In this document: positions 1 to 8,093 of the stretch, piece by piece | How the letters are laid out: every line of letters starts with the position of its first letter | Position numbering within the stretch: the stretch's first letter is position 1 | Origin: Candidatus Rifleibacteriota bacterium | GTDB lineage: Bacteria; UBP17; UBA6191; JACPRK01 | Direction of reading: 5' to 3' | Length of the DNA: 25,898 bases | Assembly: GCA_016213865.1 (NCBI GenBank) | Contig: JACQZL010000007.1 | Coordinates: forward strand, 1 to 25,898 | Notes under the pieces: generated by a model | Told to the model about the DNA's origin: nothing | Seen by the model: only the letters and a program-made list of their open reading frames with translations | The model's database searches: none | Translations under genes and position numbers: made by a program

Positions 1-450
1 CAGGGGGCCCGCGCCTTCGGCCAGAAGGAGCTGCGAGAGGCCCTGACCGGTTACACGCTCGCCGCGGCCCAGGAGCCCGAGTGCGCCCGGGCGCACCTGG
101 GCATGGGGCGCACGCTTGAAGTCATGGGTTATGCCGACCTCGCCCGCGGCAGCTACCAGCGGGCCGTGGTCGAGGAGCCCGCCCTGGCGGAAGGATGGCT
201 CAGCCTGGCGCTGGCCGAGGAGACGCTCGGCCGCCGCGAGGAGGCGCGCCTTCACCTGGCCAGGGGGCTCGACCTGCTGGCCCGGGGCGGCGAGCTGGCG
301 GCGGGCTGGCGGCGCGAGCCGGCAGAAAAGGCCCACGTCGAGGGCCTCGTCCGCGCGGTCCTGCAACGTCTGCGGCGCCCCGGCGCCGAGCCGGAGCTGG
401 CGCGCACCGTCGCCCGCTGGGCGGCCCGGGAACTGGGCCTCGGCGAGTAG
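1..450 (+). CDS. TPR-like helical repeat protein, C-terminal part (5' end outside window)
   Basis: The frame is open from the first base of the window and ends at a TAG at 448-450, so only the last 149 codons are present. The protein is rich in Ala, Leu, Arg and Glu. It shows the helix-turn-helix spacing of tetratricopeptide repeats, for example a stretch resembling 'LGMGRTLEVMGYADLARGSY' followed by 'AEGWLSLALAEETLGRREEA'. TPR arrays are protein-interaction scaffolds, and nothing here indicates a partner or catalytic role. The tail after about residue 85 is Arg-rich and probably helical but not clearly a repeat. The next gene starts 180 bp downstream, so there is no obvious operon link. The start and any N-terminal domain cannot be judged. 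Confidence 0.6.
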   Translation, partial: QGARAFGQKELREALTGYTLAAAQEPECARAHLGMGRTLEVMGYADLARGSYQRAVVEEPALAEGWLSLALAEETLGRREEARLHLARGLDLLARGGELAAGWRREPAEKAHVEGLVRAVLQRLRRPGAEPELARTVARWAARELGLGE

Positions 451-632
451 GGCGCGCGAGGACGCCCGCCCCACTTCGCAATGGGTCTGCCCGGACTGTC
501 CCCAGAATCCGGCCAAGGTTGATCGGTGCCGTCCGGTTTCTACGCTGCGGAGATGCGTTACTGGAATGCGACGAAGCCGTGACGTACCGTGGGAACTGCT
601 CCTGGGCCTTCCCTGGCCGAGGCACTCCCGTG

Positions 633-923
633 ATGGACGAGCGTTTTCGAAAGGTACTTCTCCAGATTCGCCAGAAGGTACGCCAAGGCGAATACGTGAT
701 GACCCTGCATGCCGATGACGAGATGAACGCGGATGAGTGTACGATCGAGGACGTGGAGAGCGGTATCATGTCGGGTAGTGTTGTCGAGAGACAGAAGGAC
801 CACCGGACAGGCGAGTGGAAGTATCGGATCCGCGGAGTCACGTCGGAGCAGAAGGACTTGGACGTGGTCGTCAAGCTGGGAGTGACCGGGAAAGTTGTCA
901 TCATCACCGTCTTTGTACCGTAG
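633..923 (+). CDS. DUF4258-like small protein, candidate toxin of a TA pair
   Basis: This gene encodes 96 residues from ATG 633, with an adjacent GTG at 630 as an alternative start. The pattern 'TLHADDEMNADECTIEDVE' near residue 24, then a run of polar strands and a C-terminal 'VVIITVFVP' strand, matches the shape of DUF4258 proteins. In that family an early His precedes a short helix, and the C-terminal strand carries small hydrophobics. DUF4258 proteins usually lie directly upstream of a YgiT/MqsA-type zinc-finger gene. That is the arrangement here: the next gene begins 9 bp after this stop, with its ribosome site overlapping the stop region. An RNase-like toxin role is inferred from that pairing and has not been shown for this protein. 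Confidence 0.7.
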   Translation: MDERFRKVLLQIRQKVRQGEYVMTLHADDEMNADECTIEDVESGIMSGSVVERQKDHRTGEWKYRIRGVTSEQKDLDVVVKLGVTGKVVIITVFVP

Positions 924-932
924 GAGAACCGA

Positions 933-1175
933 ATGCTCTGTGACGTCTGTGGCAGAGATGGCGCGCGTGAGCGACGCCTGAGCCGCACCTATGGTCGAGG
1001 GAAGAGACTGCTGGTGATCGAAGAAGTTCCAGTCGTGGTCTGTCCCCACTGTGGGGAAAGCTACGTCACGGCCGAGACGGCCCGAGAATTGAGCCACATC
1101 AGGCGTCATGCCAGCAGATTGGCGGTCCCTCGCTCCATCGGCGTTGCGACGTTCGCCTGGGAATCGAAGTCCTGA
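933..1175 (+). CDS. YgiT-type zinc-finger protein, candidate antitoxin
   Basis: This gene encodes 80 residues. Two CxxC knuckles (C3/C6 and C37/C40) with the intervening strand pattern are the N-terminal zinc domain of MqsA/YgiT-type antitoxins. The helix-turn-helix DNA-binding domain of full-length MqsA is absent, leaving only about 40 residues after the second knuckle. This short form is common next to DUF4258 genes. The start is supported by an AGGAG 7 bp upstream (923-927), which overlaps the stop codon of the preceding gene, so the two are almost certainly co-translated. The last 70 bp overlap the 3' end of the convergent membrane-protein gene. The toxin-antitoxin role is an inference from family and pairing. 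Confidence 0.75.
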   Translation: MLCDVCGRDGARERRLSRTYGRGKRLLVIEEVPVVVCPHCGESYVTAETARELSHIRRHASRLAVPRSIGVATFAWESKS

Positions 1176-2566
1176 CGAGGCTCCGCCTCGCCTTCCGAGC
1201 CGTCCGGCCGGGCGCCGCCTTGCGACACCGCCCCCGCGGCGAGCGCGAGGACCGCGGTCGGGATGAAGAACGCCTCGAGGACCAGCCCCTTGTAGACCTC
1301 GGGACCCGCCCGGAGGATGGCTGGCAAATAGGCCACGAAGGTACACGGGGCGACGACTCGGAGGACGTAGGACCAGGTCCTGCGTGCGGCCCGCGGGTCC
1401 AGGGACCCGTTCCAGCAGACCGCCCATAGCAGTCCCAGGATGGCCGCGCCGAGGACCACCCCCGGCCCGCCGAAGTTGAGGTACCACGCCGTCGCGTGGT
1501 GGATGGAGTAGCCCTGTCCCTCGAGCAGGCCTGTCTCGTGCGCGTAGTAGACGTAGATGTCCTCGGGCCGACCGGGCCAGAAGCTACGGGGCACGATGGA
1601 CGCCGCCAGGCTCACCAGGCTGCTTCCAAAGGTCGGCCTCAGCCCGTAGGACAGGGCGCCGTACATCGAGATGTGGGCGCCGAACGCCTCGTTGCTGCTG
1701 AAGCCGGCGCCCAGCACGTCGAGCAGCTCCAGCAAGTCGAACTCCTGCAAGGCCAGCGCCATGAGCGGCAGCGGGACCCCCCGGAACCGTTCGACCAGCA
1801 TCACGCACGAGAGGCCCAGGACCCCCGCCACGGCCAGGCGTCCCAGCCGCGGGCGCTCCGAGTTCGCCAGGTAGAAGAGCAGGGCCGCCACGATGGCGAG
1901 GAACAGCCCGTTCTTGTTGCCCAGCACGAGGCAGAGAGCGAATCCTCCGCCCAGGAGGAGGACGTATCCCGCGAGGTGCAGGCGGCCGCGACGGGCCGCC
2001 AGGAACCCGGGCCGGCTTCCCGAGAGGAGGACCACGAGGCCCAGCGCGGCCGGGAGCAGGGCCACTCGGTTGAGCACCTGGTGCAAGGTGAAGAAGGGCG
2101 AGTCGGAGAACCGAGAGACCTGGTAGGCGGCCTGATTGGACGCTGCGGCCGTCAAGAGGGACTCCCGGATCAGGAAGACGCTGGCCAGCGCGGAGGCGGT
2201 GCCGAGGAGCAGCACCACGCCGTGCGAGAAGCGGACCGGCTCCACCGGTCTCCTGGCGCCGCGGCCGTGGACCGCCAGCAGCAGGACTGCCTCCACGGTC
2301 AGCACGAAGGCCGAGTAGTAGAAGAGGGCCCAGAGGTAGTGCGCATCGAGCCGGACGGCGAACGTCTTGGCCTCCAGGTAGGCGTAGTGCATGCCGCTCT
2401 CCCCGCCCAGGTTGTCGAGGACAATCGCCCAGGCGCCGTGGAGCGACCAGAAGTACAGGAACGCAAGGCCGAGCGGGAACGAGACGCTTCTCGTGCGAAG
2501 CCAGAGCACGACGGCCCCGGCGCCGATCAACCCCGTCGAGATCGAGAGGAAGAGGTAGAACTCCAT
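1106..2566 (-). CDS. Polytopic membrane protein, candidate Wzy-type O-antigen polymerase
   Basis: This gene encodes 486 residues with about ten to eleven hydrophobic segments. The first starts immediately at the N terminus ('MEFYLFLSISTGLIGAGAVV'). A larger polar loop in the second half contains 'IVPRSFWPGRPEDIYVYYAH', which resembles the conserved Pro/Trp/Lys-Pro loop of oligosaccharide-repeat-unit polymerases. Such proteins join lipid-linked repeat units on the periplasmic face of the inner membrane. ATG 2566 was chosen because it lies 2 bp after the stop of the preceding glycosyltransferase gene and directly precedes the first membrane segment. It is the last gene of the minus-strand polysaccharide block. 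The hydrophilic last 40 residues overlap the YgiT-type gene on the other strand. A Wzy role rests on topology and context, since sequence conservation in this group is poor. Confidence 0.6.
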   Translation of the reverse strand: MEFYLFLSISTGLIGAGAVVLWLRTRSVSFPLGLAFLYFWSLHGAWAIVLDNLGGESGMHYAYLEAKTFAVRLDAHYLWALFYYSAFVLTVEAVLLLAVHGRGARRPVEPVRFSHGVVLLLGTASALASVFLIRESLLTAAASNQAAYQVSRFSDSPFFTLHQVLNRVALLPAALGLVVLLSGSRPGFLAARRGRLHLAGYVLLLGGGFALCLVLGNKNGLFLAIVAALLFYLANSERPRLGRLAVAGVLGLSCVMLVERFRGVPLPLMALALQEFDLLELLDVLGAGFSSNEAFGAHISMYGALSYGLRPTFGSSLVSLAASIVPRSFWPGRPEDIYVYYAHETGLLEGQGYSIHHATAWYLNFGGPGVVLGAAILGLLWAVCWNGSLDPRAARRTWSYVLRVVAPCTFVAYLPAILRAGPEVYKGLVLEAFFIPTAVLALAAGAVSQGGARPDGSEGEAEPRQDFDSQANVATPMERGTANLLA

Positions 2567-2568
2567 CG

Positions 2569-3618
2569 TCAACCCTCTCGACCGGACGAGATACCAAGCC
2601 GGGCCAGGGCCGGCATGACCCGGTCCTTCGCACCCCTGAACAGGGACTGCCGCAGGCACGGGACGGACACGAAGACCAGGGCGCGCAGCACCCTGAGGTA
2701 TCCGATCGGACGCAACGGCCCCGCCCGGATGGCCTCCACGCACAGGTCCAGCGCCTGCCTGTACCGCCCCGCGAGCAGGCACTGGTCGGCCCTGAAGCCG
2801 AGGTCCAGCGAGACCGCCGGTTGAGCCGAGAGCCAGCGGTCCGCCTCCGCGGCGGCGGCCGGGAAGTCCTCCGGGCCGCCTTCGGCCCGCATCCGGGCCA
2901 GTCTTCGGGTCAAATAGCTCACTCGGGCCTGCTCCCTGCTTCGGCGGGCCGAGATCGACGCGGCCGTGCGCCGGTGATGGTACCAGACGTCCGGCAAGTT
3001 GGCCCCGCCGAACCTCTCGCAGAGCCGCCAGAAGAGGTCGTAGTCCTGGCTGCAGTCCAGCTCCGCGCGATAACCGCCCAGGCGCTCGACCGCCGACCTC
3101 CGCAAGCAGACGGCGCCGTGACAGAAGGGGTTCATGCTCGGAAACCGGCGCAGGAGCTCCGCGGGCTCGCGCGGCAAGTCCGTCGGCCAGAGCACCGTGC
3201 CGTCCTCCTGGTGCAGCATCGCATTGCAGCCGACCATGGCGAGCTCGGGATGCTCGTCGAGAAAGCGGACCTGGCCCGCGACTCGCTGGGGCTCGGACCA
3301 GTCGTCCGAATCGTGGCGGCAGATCAACTCCCCGGCGCAGAGCGAGAGGCCCGCGTTGAGCGTCCGGGTTATCCCCTGGTGCGGCAGGCGATGGAGCTTG
3401 ACCCGGTCGTCCGCGGCGGCGTGATGCCGGAGGAGCTCGACCGTCTCCGCCTGCTCCGAGCCGTCGTCTGCCAGAACGAGCTCCAGCTCGCGCCAGGTCT
3501 GGCCGCGAACGGACTCGATCGCACGCCCCAGCAGGTCGGGCCGCTCGTCGAAGACCGGCATGAGCACCGAGACCTTGGGCGCGGAACCGATCGTGGCCGC
3601 TCCTCCTGTCACGCCCAT
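2569..3618 (-). CDS. Family 2 glycosyltransferase (GT-A fold)
   Basis: This gene encodes 349 residues. The N-terminal GT-A domain begins 'KVSVLMPVFDERPDLLGRAI', carries the nucleotide-binding 'DDGS' at 51-54 and the metal-binding acidic motif 'DSDD' at 103-106. The acceptor-site pattern 'SQDYDLFWRL' lies near residue 205. GT2 enzymes transfer a sugar from a nucleotide-sugar donor to the growing lipid-linked glycan on the cytoplasmic face. Donor and acceptor cannot be predicted. After about residue 240 there is a helical, Arg- and Ala-rich extension ending in an amphipathic segment that may touch the membrane. The ATG at 3618 has a GGAGGG site and overlaps the end of the AsnB gene by 10 bp, so the two are coupled. 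Confidence 0.9.
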   Translation of the reverse strand: MGVTGGAATIGSAPKVSVLMPVFDERPDLLGRAIESVRGQTWRELELVLADDGSEQAETVELLRHHAAADDRVKLHRLPHQGITRTLNAGLSLCAGELICRHDSDDWSEPQRVAGQVRFLDEHPELAMVGCNAMLHQEDGTVLWPTDLPREPAELLRRFPSMNPFCHGAVCLRRSAVERLGGYRAELDCSQDYDLFWRLCERFGGANLPDVWYHHRRTAASISARRSREQARVSYLTRRLARMRAEGGPEDFPAAAAEADRWLSAQPAVSLDLGFRADQCLLAGRYRQALDLCVEAIRAGPLRPIGYLRVLRALVFVSVPCLRQSLFRGAKDRVMPALARLGISSGREG

Positions 3619-5408
3619 CTCGCCCTCCACCTGGCTGCCCAGAGAGCGAACGTGAACAGGCTCCAGAGCCTGGTCGCCTCTCGAAGGTCGGCCCGGTCGT
3701 AGAAGGCATCGAGGATGCGGCGTTGAGGCTCCGTGGCCAGCAGTGGAGTCGGCAGGACCTCCAGCGCCTGCTCGCGCAGCGGTCCCTGCAGCCATCTGGC
3801 TGCCGGCGCTCCGAATCCGTGCTTGGGCCGGTCGACCAGCTCGTCGCTGAACAGTCCCCGGCAAGCCCGCCTGAGCAGCACCTTCAGCACATCGCCGTCA
3901 ACGAGCTCGTTCTCCGGTAGCTCCTGGGCCCACTCCAGGAGTGTGTGGTCGAGGAACGGGGACCGCCCTTCCATCCCGAACGCCCCGAGCGCGAGGTCCA
4001 TCTTGTAGAGCAGGTCGTTCGGGAGGTAGACGTGCCGATCGGCCCAGAGTGCCCGCCGCAGAGGGCCACGGTCTCGAGCCGCTCGAAGGTACGCATTCGA
4101 GGCGATCCACTCCCCGAACGGATCGCATTGGCCTCCGACGCCGGCCAGCAACGCCTGCCTCGCGCGCCTGCGAAAGAGCGCCTTGGACTGGAAGTAAACG
4201 TCCCACGGATCGCTGGGGCTCCCGTCCCGAACGCCCAGGGCGCACCCGAGCTGCTTGAGCCTCTGCTTCCACGCAATCCAGGCGAAGTGCGGGTAGCCGG
4301 CCAGGGCCTCGTCGCCGCCGTCTCCGTTGAGCACCACCTTGAAGTACGGGCGGCCCGCCCGGGCAATCGCGTAGGAGGGGATCGAAGAGGTGTCCGCGAA
4401 GGGCTCGTCGTAGCAGGACAGGACGTCGCCCAGCCCGGAGGCGACCTCGTCTCCCACCTCGATCGTGTCGTGGCGCAGTCCGAGCCGCCGGGCCACCTCG
4501 AGCGCGGAAGGGAGGTCCGTCCGATCCTGAGCGAAGGCGACGGTGAGGGCGTGCAGGTCGTACCCCTGCCGGCAGACCTCGTGCGCGATGAGCGAGGAGT
4601 CCAGCCCTCCGCTGAGGAAGATCCCGATCGGGACATCCGACCTGAGCCTCAAGGAGACCGCTCTCGAGAAGAGCGCCCGGAAGGTCGAAAGTCGCGCCCG
4701 CGGCGTGGGGCTCGGCTCGGACTGGACGGCGCTCTCGGGCCGCCAGTAGCGCTGGAGCTCGAGGGTGCCGGCCCGCACCCGCAGGAAGTGCCCGGCCTCG
4801 AGCTTGCGGAGGTTCCTGAAGATGGCGCCTGGGGCCGGCACGTAGCCCAGGGCCAGGAAGAGCTCCACGCAAGCCGGGTCGAGCACCGGCTCGCAACCGG
4901 GCACCTCGAGCAGGGCCTTCAACTCGGACGCGAAGGCGAAGCGCGCGCCGTCCCAGTAGTAGACGAGGGGCTTCTTGCCGGCCCTGTCCCGCGCGAGGAA
5001 CAGGTGTCCGTCCTCACGGTCCCAGACGGCGAAGGCGAACATCCCGAGCAGCTTGTCGAGGCACGGCGGGCCCCAGACCTGATACGCGCGGAGGAGGACG
5101 TCGGTGTCCGAATGGCCCGAGAACCTCTCTCCCCGCGCTTCCAGCTCGCGCCTGAGCTCCAGGTAGTTGTAGATCTCGCCGTTGAAGACGATGACGAACC
5201 GTCCGTCCGGGCTCGACATCGGCTGGTGGCCCGCGGCGGTGAGATCCAGGATCGCGAGACGGCAGTGTCCCAGAGCGACGTCCCCGGCGGCATCCCGATA
5301 GAGCCCGCGATCGTCCGGTCCGCGATGCGTCAGGGACTGTTGCATGGCGAGCAACAGGCTCTCATCGACTGCAAGCTCCGGGGCGAGGACTCCGAAGATC
5401 CCACACAT
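3609..5408 (-). CDS. asnB: Asparagine synthase (glutamine-hydrolysing), AsnB type
   Basis: This gene encodes 599 residues, close to the family's usual length. The N-terminal class II glutaminase domain starts with the catalytic Cys2 (MCGIFGV) and has Arg50, 'NGEIYN' at 76-81 and Asp102. A hinge 'RDRAGKKPL' at 141-149 follows. The synthetase domain carries the pyrophosphate loop 'SGGLDSS' at 266-272, with 'LNGDGGDEALAGY' downstream. The enzyme releases ammonia from glutamine and transfers it to an ATP-activated carboxylate. Proteins of this length in polysaccharide loci may make free asparagine or amidate a sugar carboxylate such as a uronic acid. The setting between a methyltransferase and a GT2 gene favours glycan amidation. 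It lies 7 bp after the upstream methyltransferase gene and overlaps the next gene by 10 bp. Confidence 0.93.
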   Translation of the reverse strand: MCGIFGVLAPELAVDESLLLAMQQSLTHRGPDDRGLYRDAAGDVALGHCRLAILDLTAAGHQPMSSPDGRFVIVFNGEIYNYLELRRELEARGERFSGHSDTDVLLRAYQVWGPPCLDKLLGMFAFAVWDREDGHLFLARDRAGKKPLVYYWDGARFAFASELKALLEVPGCEPVLDPACVELFLALGYVPAPGAIFRNLRKLEAGHFLRVRAGTLELQRYWRPESAVQSEPSPTPRARLSTFRALFSRAVSLRLRSDVPIGIFLSGGLDSSLIAHEVCRQGYDLHALTVAFAQDRTDLPSALEVARRLGLRHDTIEVGDEVASGLGDVLSCYDEPFADTSSIPSYAIARAGRPYFKVVLNGDGGDEALAGYPHFAWIAWKQRLKQLGCALGVRDGSPSDPWDVYFQSKALFRRRARQALLAGVGGQCDPFGEWIASNAYLRAARDRGPLRRALWADRHVYLPNDLLYKMDLALGAFGMEGRSPFLDHTLLEWAQELPENELVDGDVLKVLLRRACRGLFSDELVDRPKHGFGAPAARWLQGPLREQALEVLPTPLLATEPQRRILDAFYDRADLREATRLWSLFTFALWAARWRARWA

Positions 5409-5415
5409 GAAACGC

Positions 5416-6429
5416 TCACTCCGCCTTCGTCGCCCAGACCGTCATGCGGTCCGAGAGCCCCAGCAAGCCAAGGACCGCCCCGACGGGCACCGTGAGCGAG
5501 GCCAGCCGCCCGCCCCGCTCCGGAAGGCCTTGCAGGAACCGGGTCACCCGACCCTGGGCGGCCAGCCGGCTCGCCGTGGCGTGTCCCAGACTTCCCAGCA
5601 GACCGACCGCGTTGCGTTGCTGGAACACCCGGTCCACGCGCCAGCCGCTCGCTTCGAGGAGGCGCTTGGCCGTACCCGGCGTCAGGTGGAGGAGATGCCT
5701 GGGCAGGTCCAGGTCGTACCAGCACGCGCCGAAGAGGCGGAACCCCAGGCCGGAGGCATTCGGCATGGACACGACCAACCGGCCCTCCGGCTCCGCCCAG
5801 CCCGCTAGTCGTCTCAAGGCATCCACTGGATGGTGCAGATGTTCCAGAACGTTCCAGCCCACGATCAGGCCGAAGGGGCCCTCGGGGGCGTCCACCGTTT
5901 CCACCTGCCCGGCCCGCACGGAGAAACCGAGCCCGGCGGCCACCGCGGCCGCCCCGGCCGAGGCCTCGATCCCCGCGACTCTCCAGCCCCGGGACGCCAT
6001 CGATTGCAGGAAGGCCCCCGCGGCACAGCCGATCTCCAGCATCTTGCCGGGGGCCATCTCGGGCACGACCGTGGCGTACGTCACCCCGAACACCGGATCG
6101 AGCAGCCGCTTCCAGAGAGGGCGCTCGGCCCCGCCCAGGGAGGTCTCGGCGCGAGGGGCGCGGAACGGCCCGTAGGCCGCCGGGTAGTAGAAGCCGATGG
6201 TCTCGGGTGTCGGTCGCGGATCGGTCCGCATCAGCCTGCACTCGCGGCACCTGACGACGCGAAAGCGCCCGGGCAGTCCGTGAAGGCGGTCCTGCCCTTC
6301 CAGCACGACGTCGTCCGCCGACCGGCAGCCGAGAGGGCAGCCGGCACGTTCCAGGCTCACGCTTGCCGGAAAGCCGGGAGGGGAGGCGTCCGTGGTGCTG
6401 GGGTCAGGAGGGGTCACGCTCGAGAGCAT
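5416..6429 (-). CDS. Class I SAM-dependent methyltransferase with N-terminal zinc-knuckle region
   Basis: This gene encodes 337 residues from ATG 6429 (343 from an alternative ATG at 6447; neither has a clear ribosome site). Cys pairs near residues 31/35 and 61/64 form a CxxxC...CxxC metal-binding head. Motif I 'MLEIGCAAGAFL' follows near 130, and 'GWNVLEHLHHP' is typical of the Methyltransf_23 group. The C terminus contains a hydrophobic stretch ('LASLTVPVGAVLGLLGL') that may bind the membrane. Enzymes with this architecture methylate sugars or lipid-linked glycans in cell-envelope loci. The gene overlaps the end of the flippase gene by 26 bp and lies 7 bp before asnB, so it belongs to the same transcription unit. 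The substrate is unknown. Confidence 0.85.
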   Translation of the reverse strand: MLSSVTPPDPSTTDASPPGFPASVSLERAGCPLGCRSADDVVLEGQDRLHGLPGRFRVVRCRECRLMRTDPRPTPETIGFYYPAAYGPFRAPRAETSLGGAERPLWKRLLDPVFGVTYATVVPEMAPGKMLEIGCAAGAFLQSMASRGWRVAGIEASAGAAAVAAGLGFSVRAGQVETVDAPEGPFGLIVGWNVLEHLHHPVDALRRLAGWAEPEGRLVVSMPNASGLGFRLFGACWYDLDLPRHLLHLTPGTAKRLLEASGWRVDRVFQQRNAVGLLGSLGHATASRLAAQGRVTRFLQGLPERGGRLASLTVPVGAVLGLLGLSDRMTVWATKAE

Positions 6430-7657
6430 GGTACTGCGCCGCGGCATTCAACAGGAAAAGGACGCTGGTGCAGGCTGCCAGGCCCATCAGCCCGAACTGG
6501 AAGAAGGCCAGGACCTTCAGCGGGATGAAAACAGTGTAGGTCCAGACCCCGATCACGATCGGAGTCCGGGTCTGCCCGCGACTGTAGAAGGCCACGGACG
6601 TGATCTGGCCGCACGCTCCGCCGGCGAAGAAGCCGACCAGGGCGAGCATCACCAGCCAGAGACGGTGGACGTCCCCGCTGGTCAGGCGGCCGCGAGCGAA
6701 GACCAGCCCGAGTATCGGCTCGCCCACCAACCAGAGCCCGGCCAGGCCCAGAACGGACAGCAGCAGCATCCAGCGGAGGCGGGCGCGGTACGTCCGGCGG
6801 AACTGGGCCCACTCGGCCAGCTCCGCCGCGCGGGCCAGGCCCGGGACCATCGGCGCGGCGATCGCCCGGTTCAGGATCTGCCCCACCGCGCCGTAGATCT
6901 GCTGGCCGAGGTACAGGAGCGAAAGCCCGCCCGCCGGAGACATCGACGAGAGCAGCCGATCGACCAGCACGTCGGTCTTGTAGTAGGACGCCCCCAGGAT
7001 GAGCGGCTTGACGCGGCGCCAGAACTCGGCCATCAGGGTGGTCCGGGCAGAGAGCCTCCAGAACCCCCACGCCGCCGGCAACAGCAACGTCAGCTCGACG
7101 GCCGCCCGCAGGACCTGCCCCCAGGCCGCCGCCGCGACGCCCGCGCGAGGCAGCGCCCAGATCGTGAACAGGAGCGAAGCCGCGCCGGCAACGAGCGAAG
7201 CGGCCTGCGCCCAGAGGAACTTCTCGCGTGCCTGGTAGTCGGACTGCAGGACGGCGGTGAGAGGCACGAGCAGCAGCCACAGCAGGTGGATGCGCGTCAA
7301 GGCGACCGTCAGGCTTGTCTCGGCGGGGCCAAAGCCCGGCACCATCCAGGGGGTCCAGAGTCCCGCGGTCGCCAGCAACGCCAGGGTGAGGAAGCCGAAC
7401 CCGAGCGTGGTCCCCCGGAGCAGCCCGGCCACGTGCTGGCGGCGCGAGACCTCCTCCTGGACGGAGAGCATCGGGACGAGCACATATACGAACGACCCCG
7501 TCACCAGCGTGAGGAGGAACTGCGGGACCGCAGTCGACGCGAAGAGCGCGTCCGTCTCGGTCCCGGCGCCGAGGGTGGCCAGGATGAAGCACTGGCAGAC
7601 GAAGCTCAACACGATGTTGAGCGCCGCCATCGCGCCAAGGCTCAAGGTCAATCGCAA
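6404..7657 (-). CDS. MurJ/Wzx-like lipid-linked oligosaccharide flippase (MOP superfamily)
   Basis: The protein has about 417 residues and 12-14 membrane segments. The first segment and loop ('LGAGTETDALFASTAVPQFL') match the 'G-x-G-x-E-T-D-A-F' signature of MurJ/MVF proteins. Other recognisable pieces are 'LVTGSFVYVLVPML' and 'FARGRLTSGDV'. It is expected to move an undecaprenyl-linked oligosaccharide across the inner membrane. The start is uncertain. An ATG at 7730-7732 is in frame, but it lies inside a copy of an interspersed repeat (7687-7850), so that N terminus (His/Pro-rich) is probably not native. TTG 7657 has a TGAGG site 8 bp upstream and precedes the first membrane segment, so I prefer it. 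ATG 7630 is another option. It is the first gene of its block. Confidence 0.85.
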   Translation of the reverse strand: MRLTLSLGAMAALNIVLSFVCQCFILATLGAGTETDALFASTAVPQFLLTLVTGSFVYVLVPMLSVQEEVSRRQHVAGLLRGTTLGFGFLTLALLATAGLWTPWMVPGFGPAETSLTVALTRIHLLWLLLVPLTAVLQSDYQAREKFLWAQAASLVAGAASLLFTIWALPRAGVAAAAWGQVLRAAVELTLLLPAAWGFWRLSARTTLMAEFWRRVKPLILGASYYKTDVLVDRLLSSMSPAGGLSLLYLGQQIYGAVGQILNRAIAAPMVPGLARAAELAEWAQFRRTYRARLRWMLLLSVLGLAGLWLVGEPILGLVFARGRLTSGDVHRLWLVMLALVGFFAGGACGQITSVAFYSRGQTRTPIVIGVWTYTVFIPLKVLAFFQFGLMGLAACTSVLFLLNAAAQYHALERDPS

Positions 7658-7686
7658 GGTCCGGACCTCACGGGCGGGGCCTCCTC

Positions 7687-7850
7687 GCGTCGGGGCTTCT
7701 CTGTCTTCTGGTGGTGGCGGGTGCCCGTGCATCCTGAGTAGCGGCCGTCAGGCCGCGTATCGAAGGACAGACCCGCCTGTATTGGTGCAGCTTCTTGGCC
7801 GGTCTGGAGACCGGCCACCACCAAGTTCGCCATGATCCAGCATCGCTCCC
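7687..7850 (+). repeat. Interspersed palindromic element A, copy 1
   Basis: The 113-bp core at 7710-7822 starts GGTGGTGGC and ends GCCACCACC, a perfect 9-bp terminal inverted repeat. Inside are GCGGCC-GTCA-GGCCGC (7741-7756), a degenerate CGCC...GGTG palindrome and GGCCGGTCT-GG-AGACCGGCC (7798-7817). The core differs from copy 3 at six positions. Weaker similarity to the other copies extends about 23 bp to the left and 28 bp to the right, giving about 164 bp. It lies at the 5' end of the flippase gene, and the longest in-frame reading of that gene begins inside it. Confidence 0.9.
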
Positions 7851-7876
7851 CCAGGCCCCAGGGCGACGGACAAAGT

Positions 7877-7946
7877 CGTCATTCCCGCGAAAGCGGGAAT
7901 CCAGGAGTCGCATCGCTCCTGGACCCCCGCTTGCGCGGGGGTGACG
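7877..7946 (+). repeat. ATTCCC-type palindromic intergenic repeat
   Basis: Three hairpins sit in tandem: ATTCCCGC-GAAA-GCGGGAAT (7881-7900), CCAGGAG...CTCCTGG (7901-7922) and ACCCCCGC-TTGC-GCGGGGGT (7923-7942). They are enclosed by CGTCA (7877-7881) and TGACG (7942-7946). The first hairpin is the widespread 'ATTCCCGCGAAAGCGGGAAT' repeat seen in many bacterial genomes and related in form to the neisserial dRS3 sequence. Only this copy is in the window. Confidence 0.85.
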
Positions 7947-8010
7947 AAACCGGGTTGCCTGAGCCCTTTTCGAGGACTTTGCCGGGACCCTGCCCCAGGC
8001 CCCGCCCGGG

Positions 8011-8040
8011 TTGACAGGTGCTCGCGTTTGCGGATACTCT
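8011..8040 (+). promoter_or_regulatory. Sigma-70-like promoter upstream of the plus-strand GT2 gene
   Basis: A perfect TTGACA (8011-8016) is followed by GATACT at 8033-8038 (16-bp spacer) or TACTCT at 8035-8040 (18-bp spacer). It faces the GT2 gene starting at 8094, leaving a leader of about 50 nt. The -35 is strong and the -10 only partly matches. It is the only obvious promoter for this isolated plus-strand gene. Confidence 0.4.
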
Positions 8041-8093
8041 GCCAGCCTGTTCCGATCGTCCCGGTCGGGAGATGCTGCCGTCCGTTTCGAGCC

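Noticed and set aside
519..546. TTGATC and TACGCT (16-bp spacer) upstream of the DUF4258-like gene
   Set aside because: Both boxes match poorly, and such pairs are expected by chance. Kept out of the feature list.
1106..3709. A single 867-residue minus-strand reading running through both the GT2 and polymerase regions
   Set aside because: Only the part from 2566 looks like a protein. The upstream part is an out-of-frame shadow of the GT2 gene.
3945..5495. Long plus-strand reading opposite asnB
   Set aside because: Antisense shadow typical of GC-rich codon bias. It has no domain, and asnB is unambiguous.
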